Shown: positions 33,511 through 44,960 of the stretch, piece by piece
How positions within the stretch are numbered: the stretch's first letter is position 1
Layout of the letters: each line of letters opens with the position of its first letter
NCBI GenBank assembly: GCA_015680685.1
Contig: MNCI01004661.1
Location: 1,680-57,385 of the forward strand
Source of the DNA: Gnetum montanum
Lineage: Eukaryota; Streptophyta; Gnetopsida; Gnetales; Gnetaceae
Length of the DNA: 55,706 bases
Direction of reading: 5' to 3'
Notes under the pieces: generated by a model
Databases searched by the model: none
What the model was told of the DNA's origin: nothing
What the model saw: the letters and a program-made list of their open reading frames with translations, nothing else
Program-made: the position numbers and the translations under genes

Positions 33511-34080
33511 CGTCAAAATTCCTCCACTGTTCCACCCTTCAAGAAACCTTCAAACCAAATGCCCTCCAACGTACAAATAGTCATGCTCACACATGTCGTG
33601 ACCGACTGGCTAAATGCAAGTCATCTTCCCTAGAAATTGATTGATCCAGGAAGCCCCCTCATCTATCTTTAGGTAGTAGGAAATTAGCCATGTAAAGCTC
33701 TTCTAGATTTAGGATTGGCAGTTAACTTGATTTCACATGACATGTACAAGACTTGGAACATGCCCTCATTGAAGGAAAGAGCAACATTTGGCTCAAGCTG
33801 ATAGACCAATCCATTACTGTCCCCTTGGGATTGGTGGAAGACATTGTGACCACTATTTGTGGGTGGTCCTATCCTGCTGACTTCCTCGTCATCCATGTTG
33901 AGAATTGTAAGGGGAACTTCCCCATCATAATGGGAAGAGCTTGGTTGAGCATGGTGGATGCAAGATTGGGGCTCCGTGATCTTTACCTTGAAATTTCAAA
34001 GAAAAATCCTTTTGGGAAGATCAAGAAGAAGTGTGTTCCATGCATCACATACAGTGACTCTAGGTGCAACTGTGTGGAAT
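33511..34080 (+). pseudogene. pro: Protease of element H
   Basis: MLTHVVTDWL near 33585, then LLDLGLAVNLIS near 33700. The expected catalytic D-S/T-G is read as DLG, so the active-site motif is damaged. A frameshift near 33775 precedes an intact stretch with SITVPLGLVEDIVTTICGWS (33805-33870) and FPIIMGRAWLS. Confidence 0.85.
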
Positions 34081-35865
34081 AGCTATGGTCCACTAAGTAA
34101 ACATCTATTCAAGCATGCAGTCGGTGTACCAAGGAATTGCAAATTCAACAATGCCTATACGTAGCAGCCACAAATCAAGAAGGTACCCAATGGCTAACCG
34201 TTGATCCTGCTAGCAACACTTTGTGCATGGAACCATCTGAGGGGCTTAAACACGCCTACGTAGAAAGCATGGATGATTTGGAAGAGGTTCATCAACAAGT
34301 ATCCACTGTTGATGACTGTGATGATTGGGGAAAGTTGCAAATCCCTGAAAGTTTTAAACAAGAGCCCTTGGAACTCAAACCCTTACTGGCCCACTTAGAA
34401 TATGCATTTTTTCATAATGGGAAACCAGTGATTATCAATGCCATCCTTGCTCCTGAACAAAAGAGGAAGTTGCTGAAGGTGGTGAATAAATGGGAAGCTA
34501 CTTTTACATGGTCATATCTTGAATTAACAGGAGCAGATCCCAGGGTTTTCCAACATCAAATTTATATTGACCCCTCCATGAAGCCACGATGACAACCACA
34601 AAGGTGATTGAACCCCAAATTGAAGCAGGTCCTCAAAGATGAAATCAAACAATTGTTAAAAGTAGGGTTCATCTACTCCATTGCTGATATCAAATGGGTT
34701 AGCCCACTCATTATTGTGCCAAAGAAGGGTGGCAAATGAAGGATCTGTATAGATTTCCAATTGTTCAACATGGTGACCTTCAAAGATCACTTCCCGCTCC
34801 CATTTGTGGACCAAGTGTTGGATACCATTGTAGGGCATCGTTATTATAGCTTTTTGGATGGTTATAGTGGCTATAACCAAATCCAAATTATGCCAGAAGA
34901 CCAAGCCAAGAAAACCTTCACAAGTCCCTGGGGGACTTTTGCATACAAAAAGATGCCCTTTGGCCTATATAATGCACCTACCACTTTCCAACGCCTTATC
35001 CTCAGTATCTTCCAGCAGTAAATTGGCAATGGGGTAGAATTCTTCATGGATGACTTCTCTACCTATGGAGCCACATTTGATCAAGCCTTGGATTGCCTTG
35101 AGAAAGTTCTAAAAAGATGTGTGGAAACTAATCTACGGCTCAACTGGCAAAAAAGCCACTTAATGATCCAAGAGGGCATTGTGCTAGGGCACCATATTTC
35201 ACAAATAGGGATTAGTGTGGATCCTAAAAAAATCAAGGTCATCCAAGGAATCACCAGGCAACCAAGCACTGTAAAAGATGTTCAGTCATTCTTTGGCCAC
35301 ACTGGTTACTATCAGTGCTTCATCAAAAATTTCTCGAAGATCGCTAAGCTGTTGGTGGAACTCATGAAGAAAGATGTTCTGTTCGTTTGGACCAGGGAAT
35401 GCGAATCTACATTCCAAACACCTAAACAAAAACACATAGAAAATCTGGTTCTACGGGCACCTGATTGGTCTAGGCCCTTCCACATCATGACAAATGCTTC
35501 AAACTAAGCATTGGGAGCCGTGCTTACATAGTGGGACAATCAAAAATGCCCATAATATATTCATTGTGCAAGTCATAGCATTTTGGGTGCTCAACTTAAC
35601 TACACCACCACCAAAAAAGAGTTGATGGCAGTGGTGTTCACCTTGGAAAAATTCTAACACTATGTGCTCGAGTACAAGGTGTTCATGCATACTGACCATA
35701 GTGTCATTTGGTTCCTAATAAAAAAACCTATGGTGAGCTCCTGTATCATATGGTGGCTGGTGATTCTTCAGGAATTTCACTTCACTATGGTAGATTGAAA
35801 GGGAATTGAGAATGTGGCCATTGACCACTTGTCTCAGTTGCGATGGGATAACATAGAAGAGGAGG
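34081..35865 (+). pseudogene. pol: Reverse transcriptase and RNase H of element H
   Basis: A linker (YVAATNQEGTQWL, 34155) leads to RT: MNPKLKQ-like start near 34610, FLDGYSGYNQI (34850-34885) and FMDD at 35043-35054. The thumb region with GITRQPSTVKD lies near 35250, and RNase H starts near 35485 (NASN). Same frame as the protease part from 33753 to 35507, with stops (for example 35020, 35505). The long identity of layout with F shows common descent. Confidence 0.9.
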
Positions 35866-37139
35866 AGCCACTCTCCGACCAATTTCTAGATGAACTCCTC
35901 TTCGTGGAAGTGGTCGATATGCAGGTGCCCAAAGAATCGCCTTGGTTCAGCCACATCCTCACCAATCTCACAACTTAGGAATTACCAAAGAAGTGGGACC
36001 ATCGGCAGAAATAACAGTTTCTCCATAAAGCCAAGTGCTTCATGAAAATTAATGGTCATCTTTATAACGTGTGTGTGGATGGCTTGGTTCAATGGTGTGT
36101 CCCTGATGATGATAGACTGCGCATCCTCCAAGATGCTCACAAGGGCCCTTGTGGGGGCCACTATGCTAGATGATGCATGGTCATTAAGATCCTGCTTGCA
36201 GGATATTACTGGCCTACAATTTTTAGGGATGCACAATGGTTCAACTACTCCTGTGAACAATGCTAGAGAGACGGTGGGATGACTGCACGAATGGAAGGAC
36301 ATCAACAGTCGATCCAATCATTGGAGCCCTTCGACATTTGGGGCATTGACTTCATGGGTCCCATCACACCTCTATCTAATGGGAAGGCATACATCATCGT
36401 GGCTATGGACTACTGCATAAAGTGGGCAGAGGCAGCAGCCGTCATCGACTGTTCCTCAAACACCGCCACATGATTTGTCCAACAACAAATCGTCAATAGG
36501 TTTGGAGTGCCATGTGCATTCATCTCAAACAATGGAATGCATTTCATGGGTGTCACTTTTCATAAACTCATGCAACACTACCCATAAATTTACAACACGT
36601 TATCACCCCCAAGCCAATGGGCAGGCTGAAGTCACCAATAGGGAGATCACCAAAATCCTCACTTGAACTATCAGTAAATATAGGAGGGATTGGAGCTCCA
36701 AGCTTAACGATGCCCTCTAGGCCTATTGCTCCACTTGGAAACTTCCTATAGGTTACTCTCCCTATGAGTTAGTGTATAGTAAGCTATTGAAACTCCCAAT
36801 CCAGGCAGAACTTCAAATACTATCTATAGCCAGTGACTTGGGTCTTGACCTACCACTAGCTCAACGCGAATGACTTATCAACCTAAGTGTGCTAGATGAG
36901 AATCAATTAGTGACCCTATCATCAAATGAGATACATAAGGCCTATAATAAAAAACATCATGATCTTAGGATTCAGAAGGTAACATTTAGATGTGGAGATA
37001 AGGTACTCTACTGTAACCCCACACATGTATCGCAACTGACCAAGTTTCAAACACTGTGGGAGGGACCTTACATTGTCTTCAAAACCTTTCCATCCGAGGC
37101 CTTCCTTATACACAAACCTGAAGACCCCATGAGAATGTA
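35866..37139 (+). pseudogene. int: Integrase of element H (all regions present, broken)
   Basis: N-terminal zinc-binding region at about 36110-36260 (DAHKGPCGGHYA ... SCEQC). The catalytic core begins near 36320, with the first Asp in GIDFMGP (36344-36352). The second position reads ISNNGMHF (36522-36545), where Asp is expected but Asn is found. Glu lies in GQAEVTNRE (36619-36645). The C-terminal part includes the STWKLPIGYSPYELV block (36733) and DKVLYCNPTHV (37000). It is the only copy in the window with a core. Stops and frame changes rule out function. Confidence 0.87.
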
Positions 37140-37252
37140 GTTGGTCAATCAACAATAATTAATACCTTTCTGTGAACTCTACCCAACCAGTGCTACCGCC
37201 TCATTGTCACCGAGATAGCCTCGTTCCATTTTTTGAGTCTCCTCCTTCCAGC

Positions 37253-37268
37253 CTAGTCATGGGGGAGA
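37253..37268 (+). other. Internal polypurine tract after pol (H)
   Basis: CTAGTCATGGGGGAGA, about 115 bp after the integrase end. It matches F 19444-19460. Confidence 0.65.
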
Positions 37269-38835
37269 CTATCCTCCATGTTGATCCCTTCTACTATGCT
37301 CCTCATTGTTTTTGGAACTTTTTATTTTACACTTTTTTGTTTTTCAACATCGTTCATACGTTTTCCAATTCTTACTAAATTTTCCTTTCTTTAATTACTT
37401 TTCCATTTCTTTCTTGCTTATTTATGCATGTGTGTATGTTTAATTTCCAATGGGTTGCTAAGACGTCATCTTATTGTCATCAGGTATGGTGTGGTTGGTT
37501 TTCGTTGCAATGGGTCACGTGAAATAGTCCACCTATTTTATCTAGCTCCCATCCTCGCATTGTTGTTCTTGGAATTTACATCTACTTTCATCTCATAAAA
37601 TCAACAGTGAGTCCATGTCATCCACCCATTCATCCACTCCATGGTTTTCCTCCGTTTGGAAACATGCAACCCCATTCACTTAAAAACATTTTAATTAATG
37701 TATGACTTGTGTAGTTTCTAGACTCGGGGATGATCCATTGGTTTGAATCAGGTGTGACTTCAAGGGGGACGCAACATTCGTCATCCTCTTCTATCCCCTA
37801 GGTTGCGAGAGTGTCCTTACAGATTTCTTACCACTCCAAGTTCTTCTCTACAAGGAAGCTCCTTGGCAATTTGACCATGCATGGTGTGGTCCTCATCGCA
37901 AAAACACAAAAAAAAAACATGAGGATTCAAAGCACACCCCTTGGTCGAATGCATGCAACCAAGCATAGGTCTTTGCATGGTGTGATTCCTACAAAATCAC
38001 AATAAAAACAAAAATAAAATCCTAACTATGTGGGAATTCAAAACATACCCCTTAGACCATCTCTCACGGGCCACAAGCACTAGTTATGGGACTCGCTCCG
38101 TCCCCTCTAACTTAGTCCTATTTCAATTTCTTCCTCTCACGCTGTTGAAGTGGTGGTTCTCTATAGGTGCATTCTTGTGTACTTGGGAGGTGGACGAGTC
38201 TTCGCATGTTGCTACGATGTCACTATATGTGGTTGGTTTTGGGTTTGAACTTGGGAAAGGTCCTACTCGGTCACTTAACCACAACTTCACACGAGGTTTC
38301 ATGTGACCAATAATCGAAATTTCAATTCTCTCTCCTCTCTCTTCACCCATTTTTCTCCATGAATCACCTCACTACCCATCTTATGTTATGATGGTTTTCA
38401 TGATTTCCATGAACTCCTCATGCTTCAACAAGTTCTCATGGATGGGAGTATTAACTTGCAATCACCATTTCTTGACCTCGAGGTCCACGAACTCCAATGT
38501 TGAGGATATGCAAGGGCTACTGTGGCTACCACCTGCTATCGGGAGGACCTACTTGCATCTCCTTGGTCCCTTTTGTTAGTCTCCCATCCTCTTGATTTTG
38601 TTGGTGGATTATTTTCATGATACCCATCACTCAACTTTTTCTCCGCGAAGTTCTTTTTCACGACATTCTCCTACTTTTGACTCCCTTTTGCATCCACTTA
38701 CCTTCCTCTTTCTCTTGGCCAAGTTCCCGATCTCTCCAACTCTTCAACTATCCCAATTTGGCATTTTAAATCCATTTTTTCAGGCTTTTATCAAGCTGGT
38801 CAACACTGGGCAACGTGTGTAATCCCCTACATCAA
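37269..38835 (+). other. Conserved post-pol non-coding region (H)
   Basis: GGTGTGACTTCAAGGGGGA (37750), GCATGGTGTGGTCCTCATC (37876), an A run, and ATTCAAAGCACACCCC (37924). A second, partial copy of TTTGCATGGTGTGATTCC follows at 37972. Several short open frames are not shared with F or I, so I do not annotate them as genes. Confidence 0.7.
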
Positions 38836-38910
38836 CACGGCCCCATATACACAACCCCTTGCGTATACGCGGCCCCATCGATGCAGTAAAAAACTCTATA
38901 TATACCCCCA
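38836..38910 (+). promoter_or_regulatory. LTR-like internal promoter upstream of ORF3 (H)
   Basis: CACGGCCCCATATACACA and GTATACGCGGCCCCATCGATG are close to the U3 repeats of H's own LTRs (29297-29350, 42455-42510). They are followed by CTCTATATATACCCCC (38894-38909), a TATA box in the same relative place as in the LTR. About 160 bp downstream comes PPT2, then ORF3. Function is inferred from resemblance. Confidence 0.62.
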
Positions 38911-39061
38911 TCGCACATTACATTTTCGTTCATTTTACACACAAATTGGGGGGAGATTTTTCATTTTTCCTACCTCGCCTCTTTTTCCAAACACTTACGT
39001 TGTCTACTGTGTGTCCTAATCAACCTATCCTTCCCCTCCTTAGCAATTAAAGGTATGCTCT

Positions 39062-39083
39062 CAGTCATGGGGGGGGGGGTGAG
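39062..39083 (+). other. PPT2 before ORF3 (H)
   Basis: CAGTCATGG followed by an uninterrupted run of G to GTGAG. Same place as in E and A. Confidence 0.65.
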
Positions 39084-39338
39084 TTCTATTAAAATTAATT
39101 AATTACTTACAATTACAATCAATAAAGACTTACCACCTCTTAAGGGAAGAAACAAAACCAATAGTTTAAACTCCAACTCATGCTTTATTATTTTTTGGTT
39201 CTAACCCATCAATTAATACTCCAGAGATTTAATGGGATGCACGTGCCAGCACCATAACTTAGTCAAACTGAGAAGGTGTATGAGGGTAATTTTTAGCAAC
39301 TTGTGCATAATTTAATTAGTGGTTATGTTTGGTTGCAA

Positions 39339-42189
39339 ATGGCACCAAAACCAAGGCATCCAAGGGGAGGAGAACTGTCACAACCTAGGAACAAGCAACC
39401 ACGAATAGGAAGAGGATGAGGTATGCAGCACCCAGAGCACGCAGAGGGTTCTGATGTAACTAGCCCACTCTGCGAAGGACTTGATGTGGAATATGTTCAT
39501 CAGATTCCTGAAGAGGAGATCTCCAGTGAACAATCACAAGGGTATGAGACTCTGGCGATAGCATCATGGCTTAAGGTCACCTTGACCCAAGCATGTCTTG
39601 ATGCTATCAGGCCAAGGGAAGTGCAACGAATGGTCCTACAAGAGTTGAACTTTGGACCATTTCTTGAGAATGCACTAGAAGATGTGAAGCTCCAATTGCA
39701 AAACTCTCCTATGTGGCCAATCATCACATCTAGTGGTGAATGGTATTTAGAAGAGACTTATCTCTTCTAGACAAATTGGTAGCCAAGGTTCAGAGTAAGA
39801 ATCAAGGACATCTATGTCTCTTACTCTGCAAAAGCAATCGCGCAAGCTCTGGTTGCCTAAGACTGAAGTTGATGTGGCGAAGATCCCTAAGCAAGCAGAT
39901 CTCGAGGTAAAAGGAGAGTGGATCAGAAGGTGCAATGGGGTGGATCGCAAAGAGTTTGGCACTCTGACCACCGTGAAGAGGGTGTATTAAAAAATTGCAT
40001 CTTACCACCTAAACCCAATAGTGAGACCCAGCAAAATCACTACCTTCTCCACTCATGCATGTGCCACTCTAAGCGAAAAATTCCCAATGAGCCTTCCAAA
40101 ATTGTTATTTTTGGAGATTGAGAAAAGCTTCGCCAAAAGCGAACGTGGAAGCTGGGCTCTACCCTTTACCTACTTAATCAAAAAATTATGCAAATGGCCA
40201 AGGATGGCACGATATGCCAATGATACACTTCGACATGCCCCGATTACCTCATGATGGGAAATGATGAAAGATAAAATTTCGACCACCATACAAACTGAGG
40301 AGGAGCAGCAACCACCTCCATTGCTTACGCAAACAATGAGGTCGGGTTGGCAAACCATCGCAAAACATATACGCAAAATCCAACAATCGCTCTTGAGCCA
40401 ACAAGAGTAATCTAGAGGGACCAGTGGAGGAGAAGACCCTTCAGTCTATCACCTTGTAATGAGCCATCTAGAGTAAGTGGCTCGATTAATAAGTTTACTA
40501 GAAAGAGTAGGGCTGATGTTCTCTGTCACTCGAACACAAGTACTCACAAGAATCGATCTTAGTGTCCGAGAAGTAATGGTATCCACCCAACAATTGTTTC
40601 CTGAAATTTCAGGAAATGCCTCTACTTTTTTGATACGCTTAGAGGATGGAGAGGGGGTGATAGTCCTAGTGATGTAGCACCAAGGATAGGAGATTGCGGT
40701 CGAAGTGGTTGCTGACATGACTGCTATAGTCCTCAATCCACAGGCGGCACTTGTACCAGATGTACATGGACTCGAAGATGTACAGGCATTCGCTGGGACT
40801 TCACGTAGCAGGATCGATGCAACCTAACATGAAGAACTATTGGACTGACTGGTGGGAACCAGGCAACTGCTTCTAGATGTCTTTGATCTTCTGGATAACA
40901 TCACTGCAACCTAGTCAGAGCTGCTTTCGACAAGGGATAAGAGCCTCATCTTGAAGAGGTAACTTGAAGTTGCTCAAGCCAATTGTCAACGCTTAGCAAT
41001 AGAAGTTGCCCAATTAAGGGCCCAACTTGCCGATCCATCTCTCCTCAACCGTGAACTCACCAAAGATGAAGCTTTTCAACAGCTTCAAGTACAACTCCAG
41101 ATAGTTAAGGATGAGTGAGAGTCAATGATCTTTGATAAGTCCTTGGCAGATGCTCATGCATATCATCTAAACAAGGACTTGATAGAGGTTTTTCAAAAGA
41201 ATGTTAGGTTGATCACAAAAGTTCATTGCCTACACAATGTTGGTGATGAAAATCAACACATGAAAAGCATTATCCACCAACAGCAGGAGGAGCTAGCCAA
41301 GGTGAACGTTGATGTGAGGAGGTTGGCCATTGAAAATCAAAATCTGTCTATGGAGGAGGTTTGTGCCTTACGATAGAAATCAGCCATCGAAATCGCCACT
41401 TGGAAAAGTAAAGTCCTTCAGTTTGAGAAAGTTAAAAATCATTACAGGGACCAAGTGGGATTACAAAAGGAAGTGAATGAAAAGCATATTCAAGTCACTA
41501 AGGCCAAATTGAACCAAGCACTCTAGCAGCTTTGAGAAGGAGGTGAGGTGTGGCAACCCATCTTTGATGGGTTATATGCCTACAACTAGGCTAAAATCCA
41601 CCTCAAGGAACTGCAAATTGAAGAAATGATGGAGTACATGGAGTTGGCCAACCTTCACTATGCAAACCTAGCTATGCTAACAACTGAAAGACTATGGTTT
41701 GATCTAGAAAATCAAGTGGCCACCTTGTATTCTTTATATGAGGGTGAGTTCCAAGAGCATAAAGCGATAAAAAAATTGGAAGCAGCAAATGTGGAACTCC
41801 AGGTTCTCCGCACTTGTTTTGAAGGGCAACGTGAGTTTGCTGAGAACTTGGCCTGATGAATGAATGACTACCAGTAGCTATAGACATCAATCTGAGCATT
41901 CAACATTGAAAAAAAATAGTTTGTGGCCTGTTTTGTCAATTTGAAAGAAGTCTTTCCTACACTTCCATGCCCTTGGGAGGTTCCAGTCTTGGCACACATT
42001 GGTGAAGCTACTTAGATATTGAACGATCCAAAAAGCAAGGAAGAGAAAATAAGGGCTCTCTTGGAGGCATTTTGGTTGCCTCAGGAAGTTGTAGTTGCTA
42101 CAAGACAACCATCGTCTGCGCCACCACCGCCATATGCGCCAAGAGCTGGTGAAGGTCCGTTAGAACCACCGCCACTAGGGACGATGTGA
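39339..42189 (+). pseudogene. ORF3 of element H (putative plant transposon protein-like + coiled coil)
   Basis: About 950 codons from ATG 39339 (MAPKPRHPRG) to TGA 42187-42189 (PPLGTM). Only one net frameshift, near 39860, plus in-frame stops. Domain order: basic N-terminus; a block with LNFGPFLENAL, SPMWPIIT, WYLEETYLF (39640-39770); STHACATLSEKFPM and WALPFTYLIKKLCK (40045-40200), resembling the 'putative plant transposon protein' family; then coiled coil from about 40860 (DVFDLLDNIT, QQLQVQLQIVKDE, HQQQEELAKVNVDV, EYMELANLHYANLAML) to 41860; a proline-rich tail (APPPPYAPRAG, 42115-42150). No transmembrane segment or enzyme motif seen. It sits between PPT2 and PPT3, where env-like genes lie in some Athila-type elements. 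Confidence 0.8.
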
Positions 42190-42402
42190 TCTTCTCCAGC
42201 AATTTTTGCACCTTTTGGCATAGCAGATAATCTAGGATCATCAGAGTGTTCAATTTTATCTTTGAACACCACTAATTTTGTAATTTTTGTCAGTAAATTT
42301 GGTGTTGTGTCATATGTGTATGTCATGTGTGTCAAGGCATGTATGTTGTAATAACAAGTCCATACCTTCCTAATTGTAAAGGAACTCGAGGATGAGTTTT
42401 TA
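42190..42402 (+). other. 3' untranslated region of H
   Basis: AT-rich, ending CCATACCTTCCT...GAACTCGAGGATGAG, as in I and F. Confidence 0.6.
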
Positions 42403-42418
42403 CTTAGTCATGGGGGTA
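42403..42418 (+). other. LTR-adjacent polypurine tract (PPT3, H)
   Basis: CTTAGTCATGGGGGTA directly before the 3' LTR; the primer site for plus-strand DNA. Confidence 0.8.
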
Positions 42419-43327
42419 TAATGAAGTGCTAAAAAATTGATGCATTGACTAGGCTGCATATACTAGGCCCCGTATACGTGGCCGCATTGACGTGGCCCCA
42501 TCGACGCATCTATCCATGCGTCTACATGGCCCCATTTATGTAGAGCCTGTTATAGCCTATAAATAAGTGTGCTTCTACCACACTTAGGTACCTTTTTGGT
42601 AGTTGTAGTGAAGCTCTTGTAGTTTGTTTTTGCAAGAGCTAGAATATTTCCCAAGTGCTTGCAGTAGGTGTAAGAAAGGTGTCCAGCTCTTTATTCGATC
42701 TCTGATGTACTTGAGCCATTAGCGTGAACAGCAATAAAGACGAGCTTTTCAAGAATTCCTTGCAGCAATTGGACTTAGTCATTTGATGCATTTAATAGTT
42801 TAATATTTCTATGCTTTAATAATTCCTTAAGTTTTCGTTGTTATTACTTTAATCGCCATCACTCTCTTATAGTTTGTAAAAACCATAAGTACAACCATCT
42901 CGAACATAAACCCAACACTAGGCAACCCAGCGATGCATAATGTCTGGTAACCCATTAGTGGCTAGGGGATGCTCAAGATGTGTATAGAAGATGGGATCAA
43001 ATACCTATGCTAGGAAGAGTTAAGATATAGATTAGGATAATTATAGATTACGTAATATTCCATTCCCTTCTTTCCATTTCAAGAATTAGCCGCTAGAAGA
43101 TAAAGTGAAAAAAAAAACCATAAAGATCATTTGCCTCAATCTTACTTAACCATCGTAGTTAGAACATCACAAGTGAGGTTGGGAAGACAATGACCATTCT
43201 AACCCAAGGTTTTGCTGGTTAGGGTCTGGTGTATGCAAAGTGCTTATAGTCTACGGAATTCGACCGAGTCGCGTGTGAACGCCCATGATTCACATGGTTG
43301 GGCATAAGGGTACCTAGTCACTCATCA
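42419..43327 (+). repeat. 3' LTR of element H
   Basis: 909 bp, from TAATGAAGTGCT (5' copy TGATGAAATGCT) to GTCACTCATCA. TATA box at 42558-42565. Followed by the AAGGG target duplication. Confidence 0.93.
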
Positions 43328-43332
43328 AAGGG

Positions 43333-44960
43333 CATCATTAAGTTTTGTGCTCTAGTCTCTCCTATATTTGCTAATAAAGAGAGTCAGGTGCTTATAGAAT
43401 TAGAGTCTCTATGAACTTCTATTTGAGGCTCTGGAATGCATTTCCACATTCCTTAGTCTAGATGAAGGGAGCATCTTTCTTTGTCAAATCAACCAAAGGT
43501 TTCATGATCTTAGAGAAATTCTCTATAAATCATTGGTAGTAACCAATTTCTCCAAGGAATGACTAAACATCTTTGATAGTTTTTGGTTGATGGGTGATTC
43601 CTTGGATGATCCTTATCTTTTCAGGATCTACCTCAATACCTTCTTGCAAAATTTGATGCCCTAGTACAATGCCCTCTTGGATCATGAGATGGATCTTTTA
43701 CCAATTGAGCTATAGATTGGTCTCCACACCTCTTTTTAGTACTTGCTCAAGGCATTCAATACTTGATCGAATGTAGCACCGAAAGTGAAGAAGTCATCCA
43801 TGAAGACTTCCCTCTGCTACCTATTTATTGTTGAAAGATACTTCAAAATAGGTGTTGGAAAGTGGTAGGGGCATTGCACAGACCAAAAGACATCTTGTGA
43901 TATGTAAAGGTCCCTTAGGAACTTGTGAATGTTTGTTTGGCCTAATTTTCTAGTGCAATTTGGATTTGGTTATAGCCACCACTATAACCATCTAGAAAAC
44001 TATAATAGCAATGCCCAAATGTAGTGTCCAACACCTAATCAATGAATAACAATGGAAAATGATCTTTGAATGTTACCATGTTTAACAACCTGAAGTTGAT
44101 GCAAACCCATCATTTTCCACCTCTCTTTGGCAATATCATGAGTGGGCTAACCCACTTGCTATTTGCAATGGGGTAAATGAACCTTGCCTTAAGGAGCTTC
44201 TCAATCTCCTCCTTGATAATTTTCTTCAATTTTAGGTTTGATCGCTATTGTGGTTGCCTCCTTGACTTCATGGATGGATCAGTGTAAATGCAATGCTAGC
44301 ATATTCAAGGATCAATTCTAGTGAGTTAAGGATATGACCAAGCAAAGGTTGTTGGCCATTTATTAACCACTTCAAACAGTTTTTCTTTCTGTTCAAGAGC
44401 AAGTTTGGCATTGAGTATGACTAGCTTGCCATTTTTTAAGAATGCATATTCTACACTGGCAGGTAGAGTTTTCAACTCTAGGGATCTTGTTTAAAATTCT
44501 TAGGGATCTCCAACTCTTCCCAATTGGTATCAGTGTTTTCATTATCAAAGAGTTGGTGATGAACTTGCTCTAGTTCATCCATGCCTATGACATAGGTCCA
44601 TGTCAGGCTCTTAGCAAGTACCATGCACATTCTGCTGCTATCAGAATCAGCAGTCAGCCACTAAGTGCCCTCTTTTTTTGTGGCTACTGCATATAGACAC
44701 CTTTGAATATCTACCTCATGTGCACATTGCTTGCATGTCAAAATAGATGCTCATTTCATAGACCAGAGCTTTTGCACGTAATTGCACCCTGTATTGCTAT
44801 ATGCGATGCACGGGAACTCATGTCTTCTAAATCTTTCCAAATGTATTTTTCTTTGATATCTCTAGGGAAAGATCTCTAATGCCCATTCTCACATCAATAA
44901 TGCTTAAACATGCCCTTCCCATAATGATTGGGAAGTTCCCCTTATAGTTTTTAACCTTGA
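43333..44960 (-). pseudogene. pol: RT of element E, fused to an integrase fragment
   Basis: Minus strand from a protease-RT linker (44960-44300) into RT: IKEEIEKLLKARFIYPIANS (about 44240-44180), VSPLMILPKRGGK, FMDD at 43804-43793, QEGIVLGHQ, GITHQPKTIKDV and FLGEIGYYQ. Just after the ETLIL-APD block (about 43400) the sequence jumps to ISKYRRD and KLNDAL, which belong to the integrase C-terminal part. RNase H and the integrase core are therefore deleted. H is inserted immediately after. Confidence 0.85.

Larger units (their letters stand above)
29266..43327 (+). mobile_element. Element H: most complete Athila-like retrotransposon, with ORF3 and a rearranged leader
   Basis: A 14,062-bp element flanked by AAGGG (29261-29265, 43328-43332), inserted in E's integrase region. 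Order: 5' LTR, full-length tRNA-Asp complement, duplicated ORF3 head (30247-30953), gag leader, gag, protease, RT, RNase H, integrase, internal PPT, non-coding region, LTR-like promoter, PPT2, complete-length ORF3, 3' UTR, PPT3, 3' LTR. All domains are present, but all frames are broken by stops and a few frameshifts. The target duplication pairing the first and last LTR shows that this is one insertion and not two nested ones. Confidence 0.92.

Noticed and set aside
37811-39050. Open frames in the non-coding region of H as an envelope gene
   Set aside because: Not conserved in F, I or E, no long frame, and no convincing signal peptide with transmembrane pair.
38836-43327. Separate non-autonomous ORF3 retrotransposon next to an autonomous one
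   Set aside because: AAGGG pairs 29261-29265 with 43328-43332 and no LTR borders exist between pol and ORF3. E and A show the same pol-to-ORF3 order or part of it.
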